NCBI RefSeq assembly: GCF_012726235.1
Contig: NZ_JAASAH010000008.1
Location: forward strand, 62,001 to 126,000
Length of the DNA stretch: 64,000 nt
Source: Streptomyces sp. HNM0574
GTDB taxonomy: Bacteria > Actinomycetota > Actinomycetes > Streptomycetales > Streptomycetaceae
Direction: 5' to 3'
Shown here piece by piece: positions 44,660-53,632 of this stretch (position 1 is the stretch's first letter; every line of letters starts with the position of its first letter). The notes beneath the pieces are model-generated. The model was not told where the DNA came from. It saw only the letters and a program-made list of their open reading frames with translations, and did no database searches. The translations under genes were made by a program, and so were the position numbers.

Positions 44660-46477
44660 TTGCGACCCGACGCCATTCCGTGGGAACCGCCTGCCACTCC
44701 GCGTGGCGCACCCGAACCGCCGGCCCAGATCCGCCGCATCCTGCGCCTGTTCAGGCCCTACCGGGGACGGCTCGCCCTCGTCGGCCTCCTGGTCGGCGCC
44801 TCGTCCCTGGTCTCCGTCGCCCAGCCCTTCCTGCTGCGCGAGATCCTCGACGTCGCCATACCCGACCAGCGCACCGGACTCCTCGGGCTGCTGGCCCTCG
44901 GGCTCGTCGCCACGGCCGTGATGACGAGCGTCTTCGGCGTGCTCCAGACGTTCCTGTCCACCACCGTCGGACAGCGCGTCATGCACAACCTGCGCACCGA
45001 GGTCTACGCCAAGCTCCAGCGCATGCCCCTGGCCTTCTTCACCAGGACACGCACCGGCGAGGTGCAGTCACGCATCGCCAACGACATCGGCGGCATGCAG
45101 GCCACGGTCACCTCCACGGCGACGTCCCTGGTCTCCAACCTGACGGGAGTGGTGGCCTCCGTCGTGGCGATGCTCGCGCTCGACTGGCGGCTCACCGTCG
45201 CGTCCCTGCTCCTGCTGCCGTTCTTCGTCTGGATCAGCCGCAGGGTCGGCCGCGAGCGGAAGCAGATCACCACCCAGCGGCAGAAGCAGATGGCGTCCAT
45301 GTCGGCGATCGTCACCGAGTCCCTGTCCGTGAGCGGAATCGTGCTCGGCCGCACCATGGGCCGTGCCGAATCGCTCACGCGCGGCTTCTCCGACGAGTCG
45401 GAGCGCCTCCTCGACCTGGAGGTCCGCTCCCACATGGCTGGCCGCTGGCGCATGGCCACCATCGGGATCGTCATGGGCGCCATTCCGCCGCTGCTCTATC
45501 TGACCGCCGGCCTGCTCGTCCATTTCGGCGGCCCCGGCCTGTCCATCGGCACCCTCGTCGCCTTCGTCGGCCTCCAGCAGGGGCTCCTGCGGCCCACCGT
45601 CTCGCTGCTGTCGACCGGCGTCGAGATGCAGACCTCCCTCGCGCTGTTCCAGCGCATCTTCGAGTACCTGGACCTCCGGGTGGACATCACCGAACCGGAG
45701 CGGCCCGTCCGGCTCCCCTCCGTCCGCGGCGAAGTCCGTTTCGAGAACGTCGACTTCGGCTACGGACAGCAGGACCCGGGCGGCACACTGCACGGCATCG
45801 ACCTCGCCGTCCCCGCCGGCACCACGCTCGCCGTCGTCGGCCCGACCGGGTCCGGCAAGAGCACGCTCAGCCACCTGGTGCCGCGCCTCTACGACGTCAC
45901 CGGCGGCCGGGTCACCCTCGACGGGGTGGACGTCCGCGACCTCGACTTCGACACTCTGTCCCGAGCGGTCGGCGTGGTCTCCCAGGAGACCTACCTCTTC
46001 CACTCCTCCATCGCCGACAACCTCCGCTTCGCCAAACCCGACGCCACGGACGCCCAGTTGCGTGCCGCCGCCAGGGCGGCCCAGATCCACGACGCCATCG
46101 AGTCACTGCCCGACGGCTACGACACCCTCGTCGGCGAACGCGGCCACCGCTTCTCCGGAGGAGAGAAGCAGCGCCTCGCACTGGCCAGGACGATCCTGCG
46201 CGACCCGCCCGTCCTCATCCTCGACGAGGCCACCAGCGCACTCGACACCCGCACCGAACGAGCCGTGCAGCAGGCGGTCGACGCGCTCTCCCGGGGACGC
46301 ACCACACTGACCATCGCCCACCGCCTGTCCACCATCAGGGACGCCGACCAGATCGTCGTGCTCAACGGCGGGCACATCGCCGAACGCGGCACCCACGACG
46401 AACTCATGGCGAGGGACGGCCAGTACGCGGCCCTCGTACGCCGCGACGCGCACACCGCGGACGCCCCGGCCAGCTGA
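44660..46477 (+). CDS. ABC exporter, full half-transporter (homodimer type)
   Basis: This 605-residue MsbA/LmrA-like transporter has six membrane helices (residues about 35-310) and a canonical ATPase domain. Walker A is GPTGSGKST, the Q-loop is VVSQETYLFHSS, the signature RFSGGEKQRLALAR, Walker B VLILDEATSALD, and the switch His is in TIAHRLS. All sites are intact, unlike the pair at 31-35 kb. TTG 44660 has AGAGGAG 6 nt upstream. It is controlled from the MarR operator region and is likely to export drugs or toxic metabolites. Tandem hairpins follow. Confidence 0.95.
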   Translation: MRPDAIPWEPPATPRGAPEPPAQIRRILRLFRPYRGRLALVGLLVGASSLVSVAQPFLLREILDVAIPDQRTGLLGLLALGLVATAVMTSVFGVLQTFLSTTVGQRVMHNLRTEVYAKLQRMPLAFFTRTRTGEVQSRIANDIGGMQATVTSTATSLVSNLTGVVASVVAMLALDWRLTVASLLLLPFFVWISRRVGRERKQITTQRQKQMASMSAIVTESLSVSGIVLGRTMGRAESLTRGFSDESERLLDLEVRSHMAGRWRMATIGIVMGAIPPLLYLTAGLLVHFGGPGLSIGTLVAFVGLQQGLLRPTVSLLSTGVEMQTSLALFQRIFEYLDLRVDITEPERPVRLPSVRGEVRFENVDFGYGQQDPGGTLHGIDLAVPAGTTLAVVGPTGSGKSTLSHLVPRLYDVTGGRVTLDGVDVRDLDFDTLSRAVGVVSQETYLFHSSIADNLRFAKPDATDAQLRAAARAAQIHDAIESLPDGYDTLVGERGHRFSGGEKQRLALARTILRDPPVLILDEATSALDTRTERAVQQAVDALSRGRTTLTIAHRLSTIRDADQIVVLNGGHIAERGTHDELMARDGQYAALVRRDAHTADAPAS

Positions 46478-46482
46478 GCCCC

Positions 46483-46530
46483 GGCTCCACGCGCACCGGA
46501 GCCCCGAGGCTCGTCCCACGCGGACGAGCC
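46483..46530 (+). terminator. Tandem hairpins after the ABC exporter gene
   Basis: GGCTCC-N9-GGAGCC is followed by GGCTCGTCC-N5-GGACGAGCC (9 bp perfect). There is no T-tract. Confidence 0.65.
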
Positions 46531-46708
46531 CCCTCCGCCCTCTGCTCCAGCCGCTGGGCGGGCTACACCTCGGTCGCCGTCGCCATGAACGCGGAGATCT
46601 TCCCCGCCGGCATCGTCTACCTGCGCCTGCCGGAAGGAGCGAAGAAGGAACCGGACCGCTGACCGGAACCGTGCGGTGAGAGGAGACGTGAGCAGAGAGA
46701 GGGGCGGC

Positions 46709-47146
46709 TCACCTGTCGCGGTGCCGCGGATCGTGCCCGCCGGGCGAATCGTGGTGCGCGTGCGAGGGGTACGCCTCGCTGTGCGGGTCCTTCCTCGGCT
46801 CGAACACGCAGAACTCGTTGCCCTCCGGGTCCGCGAGGACGTCCCAGTCGATCGTGTCGTCCCTCCGGCGCACCAGCGTCGCGCCCATGGCGAGCAGTTT
46901 CGCCGTGTCCCCGTAGACGTCCATGTGCATCCGGTTCTTGCCGGACTTGGGCTCCGTCACGGGGTTGATCCACAGTGAGGGACCGCGCCCCTCCTTGTCG
47001 TACAGCAGCACCGGCCACTCCGGCGGCCACTCCGTCCGCCCGGCGGGCGGCTGCCTCCGCTGGTACCCGATGGCGGCGCTCCACCAGTCGGCCATCCGCT
47101 GGTGGTCGAGGGCGTCCAGGGCGATGTCCTTGAAACGTGCGGGCAT
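46709..47146 (-). CDS. VOC-family (glyoxalase-like) protein
   Basis: This 145-residue vicinal-oxygen-chelate protein has the first beta-alpha-beta unit DIALDALDHQRMADWWSAAIGY and the second NRMHMDVYGDTAKLLAMGATLV. The conserved DVLADPEGNEFCVFEP carries the metal-ligand Glu. The His-rich tail (SHAHHDSPGGHDPRHRDR) is unusual. Such single-copy members are often of unknown substrate or serve in antibiotic resistance. It ends 231 bp from the convergent exporter and follows NamZ upstream, with no evident functional link. Confidence 0.88.
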   Translation of the reverse strand: MPARFKDIALDALDHQRMADWWSAAIGYQRRQPPAGRTEWPPEWPVLLYDKEGRGPSLWINPVTEPKSGKNRMHMDVYGDTAKLLAMGATLVRRRDDTIDWDVLADPEGNEFCVFEPRKDPHSEAYPSHAHHDSPGGHDPRHRDR

Positions 47147-47165
47147 GCGGGGAGCTTAAACGCCG

Positions 47166-48512
47166 TCAGCCGTACAGGAAGTACCTCCGCCGGGTGTGGT
47201 CGAAAGCGCGGGTTTCGGTCTTCCAGGCGGACGCGCACTGGTGTGCGTCGTGGCCTTCGTCGAGCATCGTGCGGAGCCGGGGTGAGCCGGAGAGTTTGTC
47301 GATCCAGAAGGGGTGCTCGGTGTTGGCGTCCTCGCGCCAGGCGAAGCCGTCGTACGCGCGTGCCTCCGCCAGCATGGCCACGGCGGTGAGCACGGGGCGG
47401 TAGCGGTGCGGGTCGGTGAGGTGGAGCTGGACGCCCGCGCAGGTCTTGTCCTTGTGCTTGCTGAACGTCGGCACGAAGTACGCCTCGCGGAACCGCACTC
47501 CGGGCAGGTCGAGCGCGTTGAGGCGGTCGCTGTAGCGGTGGTCCAGGTAGGGGGCGCCGACGAGCGCGAACGGGGAGGTGGTGCCGCGCCCCTCGGACAG
47601 GTTGGTGCCCTCGAAGTAGCCCGTGCCGGCGTAGACGGTGGCGGTGTCCGGGGTGGGCATGTTGGGCGAGGGCGGCACCCAGGGCAGGCCGTGGTCCTGT
47701 GCGAGGTCGTCCGGCGCGAGGCCCTCGGCCCGTACCACCTCCAGCTCGACCCGGCCGTGCCCGGCGCCCTCGCGCTGTTCCGGAGAGTGCCCCGGTTTCC
47801 GCGTCTTCCTGACGGGCGGTTCGTCCGGGAGCAGCTCGCCGTTGAAGTAGCGGGCCAGTTCGCCGACGGTCATGCCGTGCTGCTGGAGGATGGGTTTCAG
47901 GCCGACTCCCGAGGCGAACTCCTCGGTCATCATCGGCCCGTCGGCGCGCCGCCCCAGCGGGTTGGGGCGGTCGAGGACGACGAAGCGGGCGCCGACGTCC
48001 CGGGCACCCACCATCGCCTGGTACATCGTCCAGATGTACGTGTAGAAGCGGACGCCCACGTCCTGGATGTCGAAGACGATGGTGTCCGCGCCCGCTTTGG
48101 TGAACAGTTCCGCCATCTTCGCCGCGTCGGCGCCGTACGCGTCGTACACCGTCAGTCCGGTCCGCGGATCCTTGAACTCCGGCTCGGACTCGCCGGCCTG
48201 GGCGCTGCCGCGGAAACCGTGCTCCGGGCCGAACACGCCCACCACGTCCAGCTCTTGGGCGGCCATCGAGTCGACGATGTGCCGGGTGTCGCGCAGTACG
48301 CCCGTCGGGTTGCTGACCACGCCGACCTTCCGGCCGCGCAGCATCCGCCACTTGCGGGCGGCGGCGACGTCGGCGCCCGGCACGGCCCCGGACGGGGCTC
48401 CGCGACCCGGCGGTTCGGCGGCGCGGGCGGCGCCGGACAGCAGCAGGGGAGCGGTGAGAGCCGTCGCCGTACCGCCGGTGACGAGTGCGCGACGAGAGGG
48501 GGAGCTGGGCAT
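47166..48512 (-). CDS. namZ: Exo-beta-N-acetylmuramidase NamZ (DUF1343), Tat-exported
   Basis: This 448-residue DUF1343 protein matches the NamZ family (GH171), which removes terminal MurNAc from peptidoglycan fragments. It has a twin-arginine signal SPSRRALVTGG and an Ala-rich hydrophobic core. Core motifs are GRKVGVVSNPTGVLRD, VGVFGPEHGFRG, GADTIVFDIQDVGVRFYTYI and VVLDRPNPLG. At the C-terminal side are NMPTPDTATVYAGTGYFEGTNLSEGRGTT and PYLDHRYSDRLNAL. ATG 48512 has GGAAGGAAG upstream. It is divergent from an ECF sigma gene. With the amidase at 5.3 kb it suggests wall recycling. Confidence 0.92.
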   Translation of the reverse strand: MPSSPSRRALVTGGTATALTAPLLLSGAARAAEPPGRGAPSGAVPGADVAAARKWRMLRGRKVGVVSNPTGVLRDTRHIVDSMAAQELDVVGVFGPEHGFRGSAQAGESEPEFKDPRTGLTVYDAYGADAAKMAELFTKAGADTIVFDIQDVGVRFYTYIWTMYQAMVGARDVGARFVVLDRPNPLGRRADGPMMTEEFASGVGLKPILQQHGMTVGELARYFNGELLPDEPPVRKTRKPGHSPEQREGAGHGRVELEVVRAEGLAPDDLAQDHGLPWVPPSPNMPTPDTATVYAGTGYFEGTNLSEGRGTTSPFALVGAPYLDHRYSDRLNALDLPGVRFREAYFVPTFSKHKDKTCAGVQLHLTDPHRYRPVLTAVAMLAEARAYDGFAWREDANTEHPFWIDKLSGSPRLRTMLDEGHDAHQCASAWKTETRAFDHTRRRYFLYG

Positions 48513-48744
48513 CACGGACTTCCTTCCCCTGGGGGCCGGTGAGCTGGAGGCGCAAGCTATACGACGCCGGGACCGGCTGCCAGAGTGCGCGCGGCCCCGG
48601 GCGGGCGCGGGCAACGACAGGCGCGCGGAGTGAGGATGACCCGGATGCCGGGCTTCCCGGAAGGCGCACAGCCGCGCGGAAGCGGAGGGGAGAGGTTCAG
48701 TCGCCTCACCGGATTTCCACGGCCGGATTTCGCTGCTCGTTCAT

Positions 48745-49515
48745 GTGCTGACCAGCACTATGGCAGGTGTGGCTGGTGAGCGTGGTGGGTGCGCGTGTGG
48801 TGAACCGGAGGGCGGGCCCGGCTTCGCCGACGCCCTGCTGAGGACCGTCTTCGACGGGTACCGGCCCGCACTGCTCCGGTACGTCGGACGCCTCACGTAC
48901 GGGGACTCGCACCGTGCGGAGGACATCGTCCAGGAGACCCTGCTGCGCGCCTGGTTGAGAGCGGACCGCCTCACGTTCGCCGGGCCCGGCACACCCGACG
49001 GCCACGAGGGGCACGAAGGCAGCGCGGAGCCTCGCGCCGAACCGGGGCTCGGTCCCTGGCTGTTCACCGTCGCCCGTAATCTCGCGGTGGACTTTCACCG
49101 TCGGGAACGCGCCGTTCCGGTGGGCACCACACCGGAGGAGGACGGCGGGCGGGTTCCGGCCACCGACGATCCGGCCGACTCCGTGGTGGACCGGTACGTC
49201 GTCGCCCGCGCCCTCGCCAGGGTCTCGCCCGAGCACCGTGCCGTACTGGTGCTCACCCACCTGCTGGGGTGCTCCGGAGCGGAGACATCTCGGGCCCTGG
49301 GCATCCCGCGCGGCACGGTCAAGTCCCGTACGCACTATGCCCTGTTGGCGATACGGCGTGAGCTGGGGCTGGCCGAGGAGCCGGCCGCGCAGGCGCGCAT
49401 CCCGGCGCAGCGGGCACCGGCCGAGAGGCAGTCACGGGCCCCGGACGTCGGGGCACCGGCCCGCCGCCCTGCCGCGCACACCGTCACCCCCGGCCCCGGC
49501 AACGTGGTGGCCTGA
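48745..49515 (+). CDS. ECF sigma factor (RNA polymerase sigma-70 family)
   Basis: This 256-residue extracytoplasmic-function sigma factor has region 2 YRPALLRYVGRLTYGDSHRAEDIVQETLLRAW and region 4 VSPEHRAVLVLTHLLGCSGAETSRALGIPRGTVKSRTHYALLAIRREL. A disordered tail of about 55 residues follows region 4. No anti-sigma gene follows, because the next gene is convergent. The start is uncertain: GTG 48745, ATG 48760 and GTG 48769 are all possible, and none has a good ribosome-binding site. It may be a leaderless mRNA. Its regulon is unknown. Confidence 0.88.
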   Translation: MLTSTMAGVAGERGGCACGEPEGGPGFADALLRTVFDGYRPALLRYVGRLTYGDSHRAEDIVQETLLRAWLRADRLTFAGPGTPDGHEGHEGSAEPRAEPGLGPWLFTVARNLAVDFHRRERAVPVGTTPEEDGGRVPATDDPADSVVDRYVVARALARVSPEHRAVLVLTHLLGCSGAETSRALGIPRGTVKSRTHYALLAIRRELGLAEEPAAQARIPAQRAPAERQSRAPDVGAPARRPAAHTVTPGPGNVVA

Positions 49516-49609
49516 CCCCTGGAGCGCGATCCGTCACCACACGGGACGGAGAGCCGGAAACGCATCTGCTCAACAGGCACGCAGAATCGGGCCGATGAGG
49601 CGACGGTCT

Positions 49610-50488
49610 CTACGGCCGCCCGGACCGGGCCAGCCAGCGGCCGTCCTGGCGGGAGACTTCGATAGGGCGGCCGAAACTCGCCGTCATCCGCTCGCCCGTG
49701 AGGACCTCCCCGGCAGGACCGCACGCCATCGTCCTGCCCTCGCGCAGCAACAGCGCGTGGCTCGTCGTGGGCGGCAGCTCCTCCAGGTGGTGCGTGACGG
49801 TGACGGTGGCCAGCTCGGGCCGGTTCCCGGCCAGGCGGCGCAGTGCGTCGATCAGGTCCTCGCGGGAGGGCAGGTCCAGCGCGTTGAACGGCTCGTCGAG
49901 CAGCAGCAGCGCGGGGTCGGGCATCAGCGCGCGAGCGACGAGAACGCGTGCGCGCTGGCCGCCCGAGCACACGCCGTACGGGCGGTCGGCGAAGTCCTTG
50001 CAGTCCAGTTCGGCGAGCAGCTCGTCGGCCCGCTCCTTGATCTCGTCCGTGTACTGCTTCCACAGCGGCTGCACGGTGCCGGAGGCGCCGGTGAGGACGA
50101 CCGTGCGGGCCGGCATGTCCTGCGGCACCCGCTGGGACGTCGACACGTGCCCGATCTCGCTGCGCAGCTGCCGCACGTCGACCCGGCCCAGGGTGCTGCC
50201 CAGGACGGAGACGGTGCCGTCCGTCGGGTGCATCGTCGCGCCGACGAGGCGCAGCAGCGTCGTCTTCCCGGCGCCGTTGGCGCCCAGCAGGGCCCAGTGC
50301 TCGCCGGGCCGCACCGTCCAGTCGACGCCGTCCAGGATCACCTGTCCCGTGGTGTACCGGCGCACGCTCACACCCGAGACCTCCACGACGGCGGAACCCG
50401 CGTCGCGGCCCTCCGCGCCGGAGGCCGCCGGGCCGTCCGGCAGGGTCGCGTCCGCGGCTGCGGAGCCGTGCGGGCGGGTCTGCTCCAT
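49610..50488 (-). CDS. Stand-alone ABC transporter ATP-binding protein
   Basis: This 292-residue ATPase resembles ModF/YlmA-type proteins, with no permease gene nearby. Walker A is GANGAGKTTLLRL, the Q-loop is around HVSTSQRV, the signature VCSGGQRARVLVARAL, Walker B LLLLDEPFNALD and the switch His VTHHLEELPP. The first 50 residues are low-complexity. The start at 50488 has GGGAGGCAGCC upstream. It may serve a remote permease or act in a non-transport role. It follows the MBL-fold gene on the same strand after 107 bp and a hairpin. Confidence 0.88.
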   Translation of the reverse strand: MEQTRPHGSAAADATLPDGPAASGAEGRDAGSAVVEVSGVSVRRYTTGQVILDGVDWTVRPGEHWALLGANGAGKTTLLRLVGATMHPTDGTVSVLGSTLGRVDVRQLRSEIGHVSTSQRVPQDMPARTVVLTGASGTVQPLWKQYTDEIKERADELLAELDCKDFADRPYGVCSGGQRARVLVARALMPDPALLLLDEPFNALDLPSREDLIDALRRLAGNRPELATVTVTHHLEELPPTTSHALLLREGRTMACGPAGEVLTGERMTASFGRPIEVSRQDGRWLARSGRP

Positions 50489-50529
50489 GGCTGCCTCCCT
50501 GGCAGGACGGTGCGTGATCAGACGGTGCA

Positions 50530-50562
50530 CCGTCGCACGGCCGCGAACGGGCCGTGCGACGG
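50530..50562 (-). terminator. Hairpin after the MBL-fold gene
   Basis: A perfect 13-bp stem (CCGTCGCACGGCC) with a 7-nt loop lies beyond the stop of the minus-strand MBL gene. It may reduce read-through into the ABC gene. Confidence 0.65.
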
Positions 50563-50595
50563 GGGCCGCGTACGCACGAAGGGTGCGCGAGCAGA

Positions 50596-51402
50596 CTAGC
50601 TGTAGAGGGCAGCCGCTTCGTACAGGGCCTTCACTCCCTGCCCGACCACGGGTGATCCGTGACCGAAACAGAGCGTTTCCGCCTCCAGTCCGGAGAGACG
50701 GCCCAGTGACGCGACCGCACGGGCACGGTGCGTGTTGAAGGGCCCGAGGATCACGCCGGAGGACGAGGCGCCCTCCTCGGCGGCGGCACGGCCGGCATCC
50801 TCCTGTGCCGTGCCGTGGAACGCGGCGACGGCCGCGTCCGTCCGCGCCACCGTGTCACCGGTGAACAGCGTGCGGTGCGCGGGCAGATGGAGGGCGATGC
50901 TGCCGTCCGTGTGCCCCGGAACGTGCACCACCCAGGCACCGCCGCCGAAGTCGAGCACGTCCCCGTCCGTCAGCTCCTGGTCGACGGGGCAGGCGGGCGC
51001 CGAGGGCAGGACGGGATGGTCGGCGCTCAGCCCGTAGGCGGCCGTCTGGTGCTCGAAGAGCGTCCGCTCCCACTCCCGCGCCTCGGAGAAGTCCGGTGCC
51101 GGCGGGGCGACTTCGCCCCGGACGACGGGCGCGTCCGCGCGGTGTGCCAGCACGGGCGCACGCAGCCGTGCCGCCAGTTCGGCGGCCGATCCCGCGTGGT
51201 CCTCGTGGAAGTGGGTGAGGACGATGCGCCGCAGGGCGCCCGGGGCGTGCCCGAGCGAACGGATCGCCCGCTCGATCTGCTCGCCGGAGCCCGGAGGGCC
51301 GGTGTCGATCAGGGTGAGCGCGTCACCGTCACGCCACAGGTACGCCTGCCCGACCGGGAAACGGAGCATGTGCAGCCGCTCGTGGATTTCGACGCATTCC
51401 AT
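50596..51402 (-). CDS. MBL-fold metallo-hydrolase
   Basis: This 268-residue metallo-beta-lactamase-fold protein has the metal motif VLTHFHEDHAGSAAEL (HxHxDH), plus VVHVPGHTDGSIALHL, LFTGDTVAR and the terminal CFGHGSP. It is of the glyoxalase-II-like class that acts on thioesters or small lactones. It lies 65 bp downstream of the lutC stop but has its own terminator. The substrate cannot be deduced. Confidence 0.9.
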   Translation of the reverse strand: MECVEIHERLHMLRFPVGQAYLWRDGDALTLIDTGPPGSGEQIERAIRSLGHAPGALRRIVLTHFHEDHAGSAAELAARLRAPVLAHRADAPVVRGEVAPPAPDFSEAREWERTLFEHQTAAYGLSADHPVLPSAPACPVDQELTDGDVLDFGGGAWVVHVPGHTDGSIALHLPAHRTLFTGDTVARTDAAVAAFHGTAQEDAGRAAAEEGASSSGVILGPFNTHRARAVASLGRLSGLEAETLCFGHGSPVVGQGVKALYEAAALYS

Positions 51403-51467
51403 GCGCGCAAGCTAAGCCGCTCTCCCAGACGGACGGAGCGCCTTACGCCCGTGGCGTACTCGGCCGC

Positions 51468-52118
51468 TCAGTGCTCGCCCGCCAGGACGACCTCCAAGGT
51501 GCGCGGGCCGTGCACGCCCTCCACCCGGTCGAGTTCGATGTCGCTGGTGGCGGACGGGCCGGAGATCCAGGTCTGCGGCCGTGCCGGGTCCAGCCGCTCC
51601 AGCGCCTCCGGCACGGCCGCGACCACCTGCGAGGGCACCCGCACCACGCAGATGTGGTGGTCCGGTACGAGCGTGATCCGCCGTCGTCCCTGCCCGGGGC
51701 CGGCGTCCAGCACGATGGTGCCGGTCTCGGCGACGGCCACGGCGCAGCCCGTGACGACGCTGTCGACCGTGTCCAGCCGGTGAGGTGTGAGGCCCGGCGC
51801 GTCCGCGAGCCGCTCGATCCCGTCCGGCTCCGGCAGCCACTCGGCGGGCAGCCCGGAAGGGACGACGACGCTCCGCGCTCCGCGGGCCCGCAGCAGCTCG
51901 CCGACCATCCTCGGCACCGCGGCGGCCTCGCAACGGTGCACCACCGCGCGGTAGTCGGCGAGGTTCTCCGCGAGCAGACCCGCGATCTGCGCCTGCGTCC
52001 GCGCCCCGTGGGCGCGCGCGTACTCCCGTGGCACGGGGGTGTCCTCCGGCCCCTCCCCGCGCGGTACATCGCTCAGGGCGCGGCGCACGCGGGCCAGGAC
52101 GACGTCGCGGCTGCTCAT
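51468..52118 (-). CDS. lutC: Lactate utilisation protein C (LUD domain)
   Basis: This 216-residue LUD-domain (DUF162/YkgG) protein is the third subunit of the LutABC L-lactate oxidation complex. Conserved stretches are ARSVVVPSGLPAEWL, DSVVTGCAVAVAETGTIVLDAG and the C-terminal SDIELDRVEGVHGPRTLEVVL, the typical LutC ending. The ATG overlaps the lutB stop by 4 bp and has GGAGAGG 7 nt upstream. It is needed for growth on lactate in other bacteria, although its exact chemistry is not established. Confidence 0.93.
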   Translation of the reverse strand: MSSRDVVLARVRRALSDVPRGEGPEDTPVPREYARAHGARTQAQIAGLLAENLADYRAVVHRCEAAAVPRMVGELLRARGARSVVVPSGLPAEWLPEPDGIERLADAPGLTPHRLDTVDSVVTGCAVAVAETGTIVLDAGPGQGRRRITLVPDHHICVVRVPSQVVAAVPEALERLDPARPQTWISGPSATSDIELDRVEGVHGPRTLEVVLAGEH

Positions 52119-53632
52119 TCCGTCCCCTCTCCGTCTCGCCCGTCCGGGCCTTGCGGGGTGCCGTTCGCGCCCCGCGTGCGGCGCCACCAGTCGCGGAACG
52201 TCTCGGCGGGCAGGCTCGGCAGGTCGCGGCTCTGCGACCAGGCGCGGGCCGGGCCCGGAAGCGGGAGGCGGCGCGGCTGGAACCGGCGCACGCGGGTGGC
52301 CAGCCGCTGGCCGCGCCCGAGCGCCAGCGGGTGCTCGAACGCCCAGCGCGCGGCGCGCATCGCCGCGCGCTCCGCCGCGTGCCCCTTCGCGGGCCGGATG
52401 GTGGTCTTCTGCCCGCGCACCATGACCTCCCCGCCCTCCACGACCCGCTGTCGCAGATGGACGAGGACCTCCGGGATGTCGATGGCGACGGGACAGACCT
52501 CGTAGCAGGCACCGCAGAGCGACGAGGCGTACGGCAGCGAGGCGTCCAGTTCCGTTCCCGTGCCGCGCAGTTGGGGCGTCAGGATCGCGCCGATCGGACC
52601 GGGGTAGGGCGAGCCGTACGCGTGTCCGCCGGCCCGCTCGTACACGGGGCAGACGTTGAGGCAGGCCGAGCAGCGGATGCAGCGCAGCGCCTGCCGTCCC
52701 ACCGTGTCGGAGAGCGCGTCGGTCCGCCCGTTGTCCAGCAGCACCAGATGGAAGGTGCGGGGTCCGTCCCCGTCGGTGGTGCCCGTCCAGGTGGAGGTGT
52801 ACGGGTTCATCCGTTCAGCGGTGGAGGAGCGGGGGAGTAGCTGGAGGAAGACCTCCAGGTCCCGCCAGGTGGGCACCACCTTCTCGATGCCGACGACGGA
52901 GATCAGCGTCTCGGGCAGCGTCAGACACATCCGGCCGTTGCCCTCGGACTCGACGACGACGAGGGTGCCGCTCTCGGCGACCATGAAGTTCGCCCCGGAG
53001 ACGCCGACTTTGGCGTTGAGGAACTTCTCCCGCAGATGGAGCCGCGCGGCCTCGGCCAGTTCGGCGGGATCGTCACTCAGTCCGGCCGGCGCCGGGAGTC
53101 CCCAATCAGCCATCCGCGCACGGAAGATGTCCCGGATCTGGTCCCGGTTGCGGTGGATCGCCGGGACGAGGATGTGGGACGGAAGGTCGTCGCCCAGCTG
53201 CACGATCAACTCGGCCAGGTCCGTCTCGTACGCGGTGATCCCGGCGCCTGCCAGAGCCTCGTTGAGGCCGGTCTCCTGGGTGGCCATCGACTTGACCTTG
53301 ACCACCTCGCGCTCACCGGTCTCCCGCACCAGCCGGGTCACGATCCGGTTCGCCTCGTCGGCGTCGGCCGCCCAGTGCACGTGCCCGCCGGCGGCGGTGA
53401 CGGCCTCCTCCAACTGCACGAGATAGTGGTCGAGATGGCGCAGTGTGCGGTTCTTGACGGCCGCGCCGGCCTCGCGGAGTGCGGACCAGTCGTCCAGTTC
53501 GGCGACGGCGCGCTCCCGTTTGGCGCGGATGGTGTGCGTGGCGTGCCGTAGGTTGCCCCGCAGCCGCATGTCCCGGGTGGACGCTTCGGCGGCCTCGGGG
53601 AACGCGGGCATGCCCAGGTACGTGCCGCTCAC
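52115..53632 (-). CDS. lutB: Lactate utilisation Fe-S protein B
   Basis: This 505-residue protein has an N-terminal LUD domain (VVKVKSMATQETGLNEALAG; GVSGANFMVAESGTLVVVE) and a C-terminal ferredoxin-like module with CIRCSACLNVCPVY and CGACYEVCPVAI, which bind two 4Fe-4S clusters. It should pass electrons from lactate oxidation. GTG 53632 overlaps the lutA stop (GTGA), giving strict coupling. The last about 60 residues are basic and low-complexity. It lies in a three-gene operon whose promoter is near 54.4 kb. Confidence 0.94.
   Translation of the reverse strand: MSGTYLGMPAFPEAAEASTRDMRLRGNLRHATHTIRAKRERAVAELDDWSALREAGAAVKNRTLRHLDHYLVQLEEAVTAAGGHVHWAADADEANRIVTRLVRETGEREVVKVKSMATQETGLNEALAGAGITAYETDLAELIVQLGDDLPSHILVPAIHRNRDQIRDIFRARMADWGLPAPAGLSDDPAELAEAARLHLREKFLNAKVGVSGANFMVAESGTLVVVESEGNGRMCLTLPETLISVVGIEKVVPTWRDLEVFLQLLPRSSTAERMNPYTSTWTGTTDGDGPRTFHLVLLDNGRTDALSDTVGRQALRCIRCSACLNVCPVYERAGGHAYGSPYPGPIGAILTPQLRGTGTELDASLPYASSLCGACYEVCPVAIDIPEVLVHLRQRVVEGGEVMVRGQKTTIRPAKGHAAERAAMRAARWAFEHPLALGRGQRLATRVRRFQPRRLPLPGPARAWSQSRDLPSLPAETFRDWWRRTRGANGTPQGPDGRDGEGTE

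Noticed and set aside
46585-46662. A short plus-strand frame reading MNAEIFPAGIVYLRLPEGAKKEPDR after the ABC exporter gene
   Set aside because: It reads a little like a real protein tail, but it has no ribosome-binding site and I cannot match it to any family. It could be a remnant, but nothing supports calling it.
47166-49515. The ECF sigma gene and divergent namZ as a dedicated wall-stress regulon
   Set aside because: No shared promoter motif or anti-sigma gene could be seen. Adjacency alone is not evidence.
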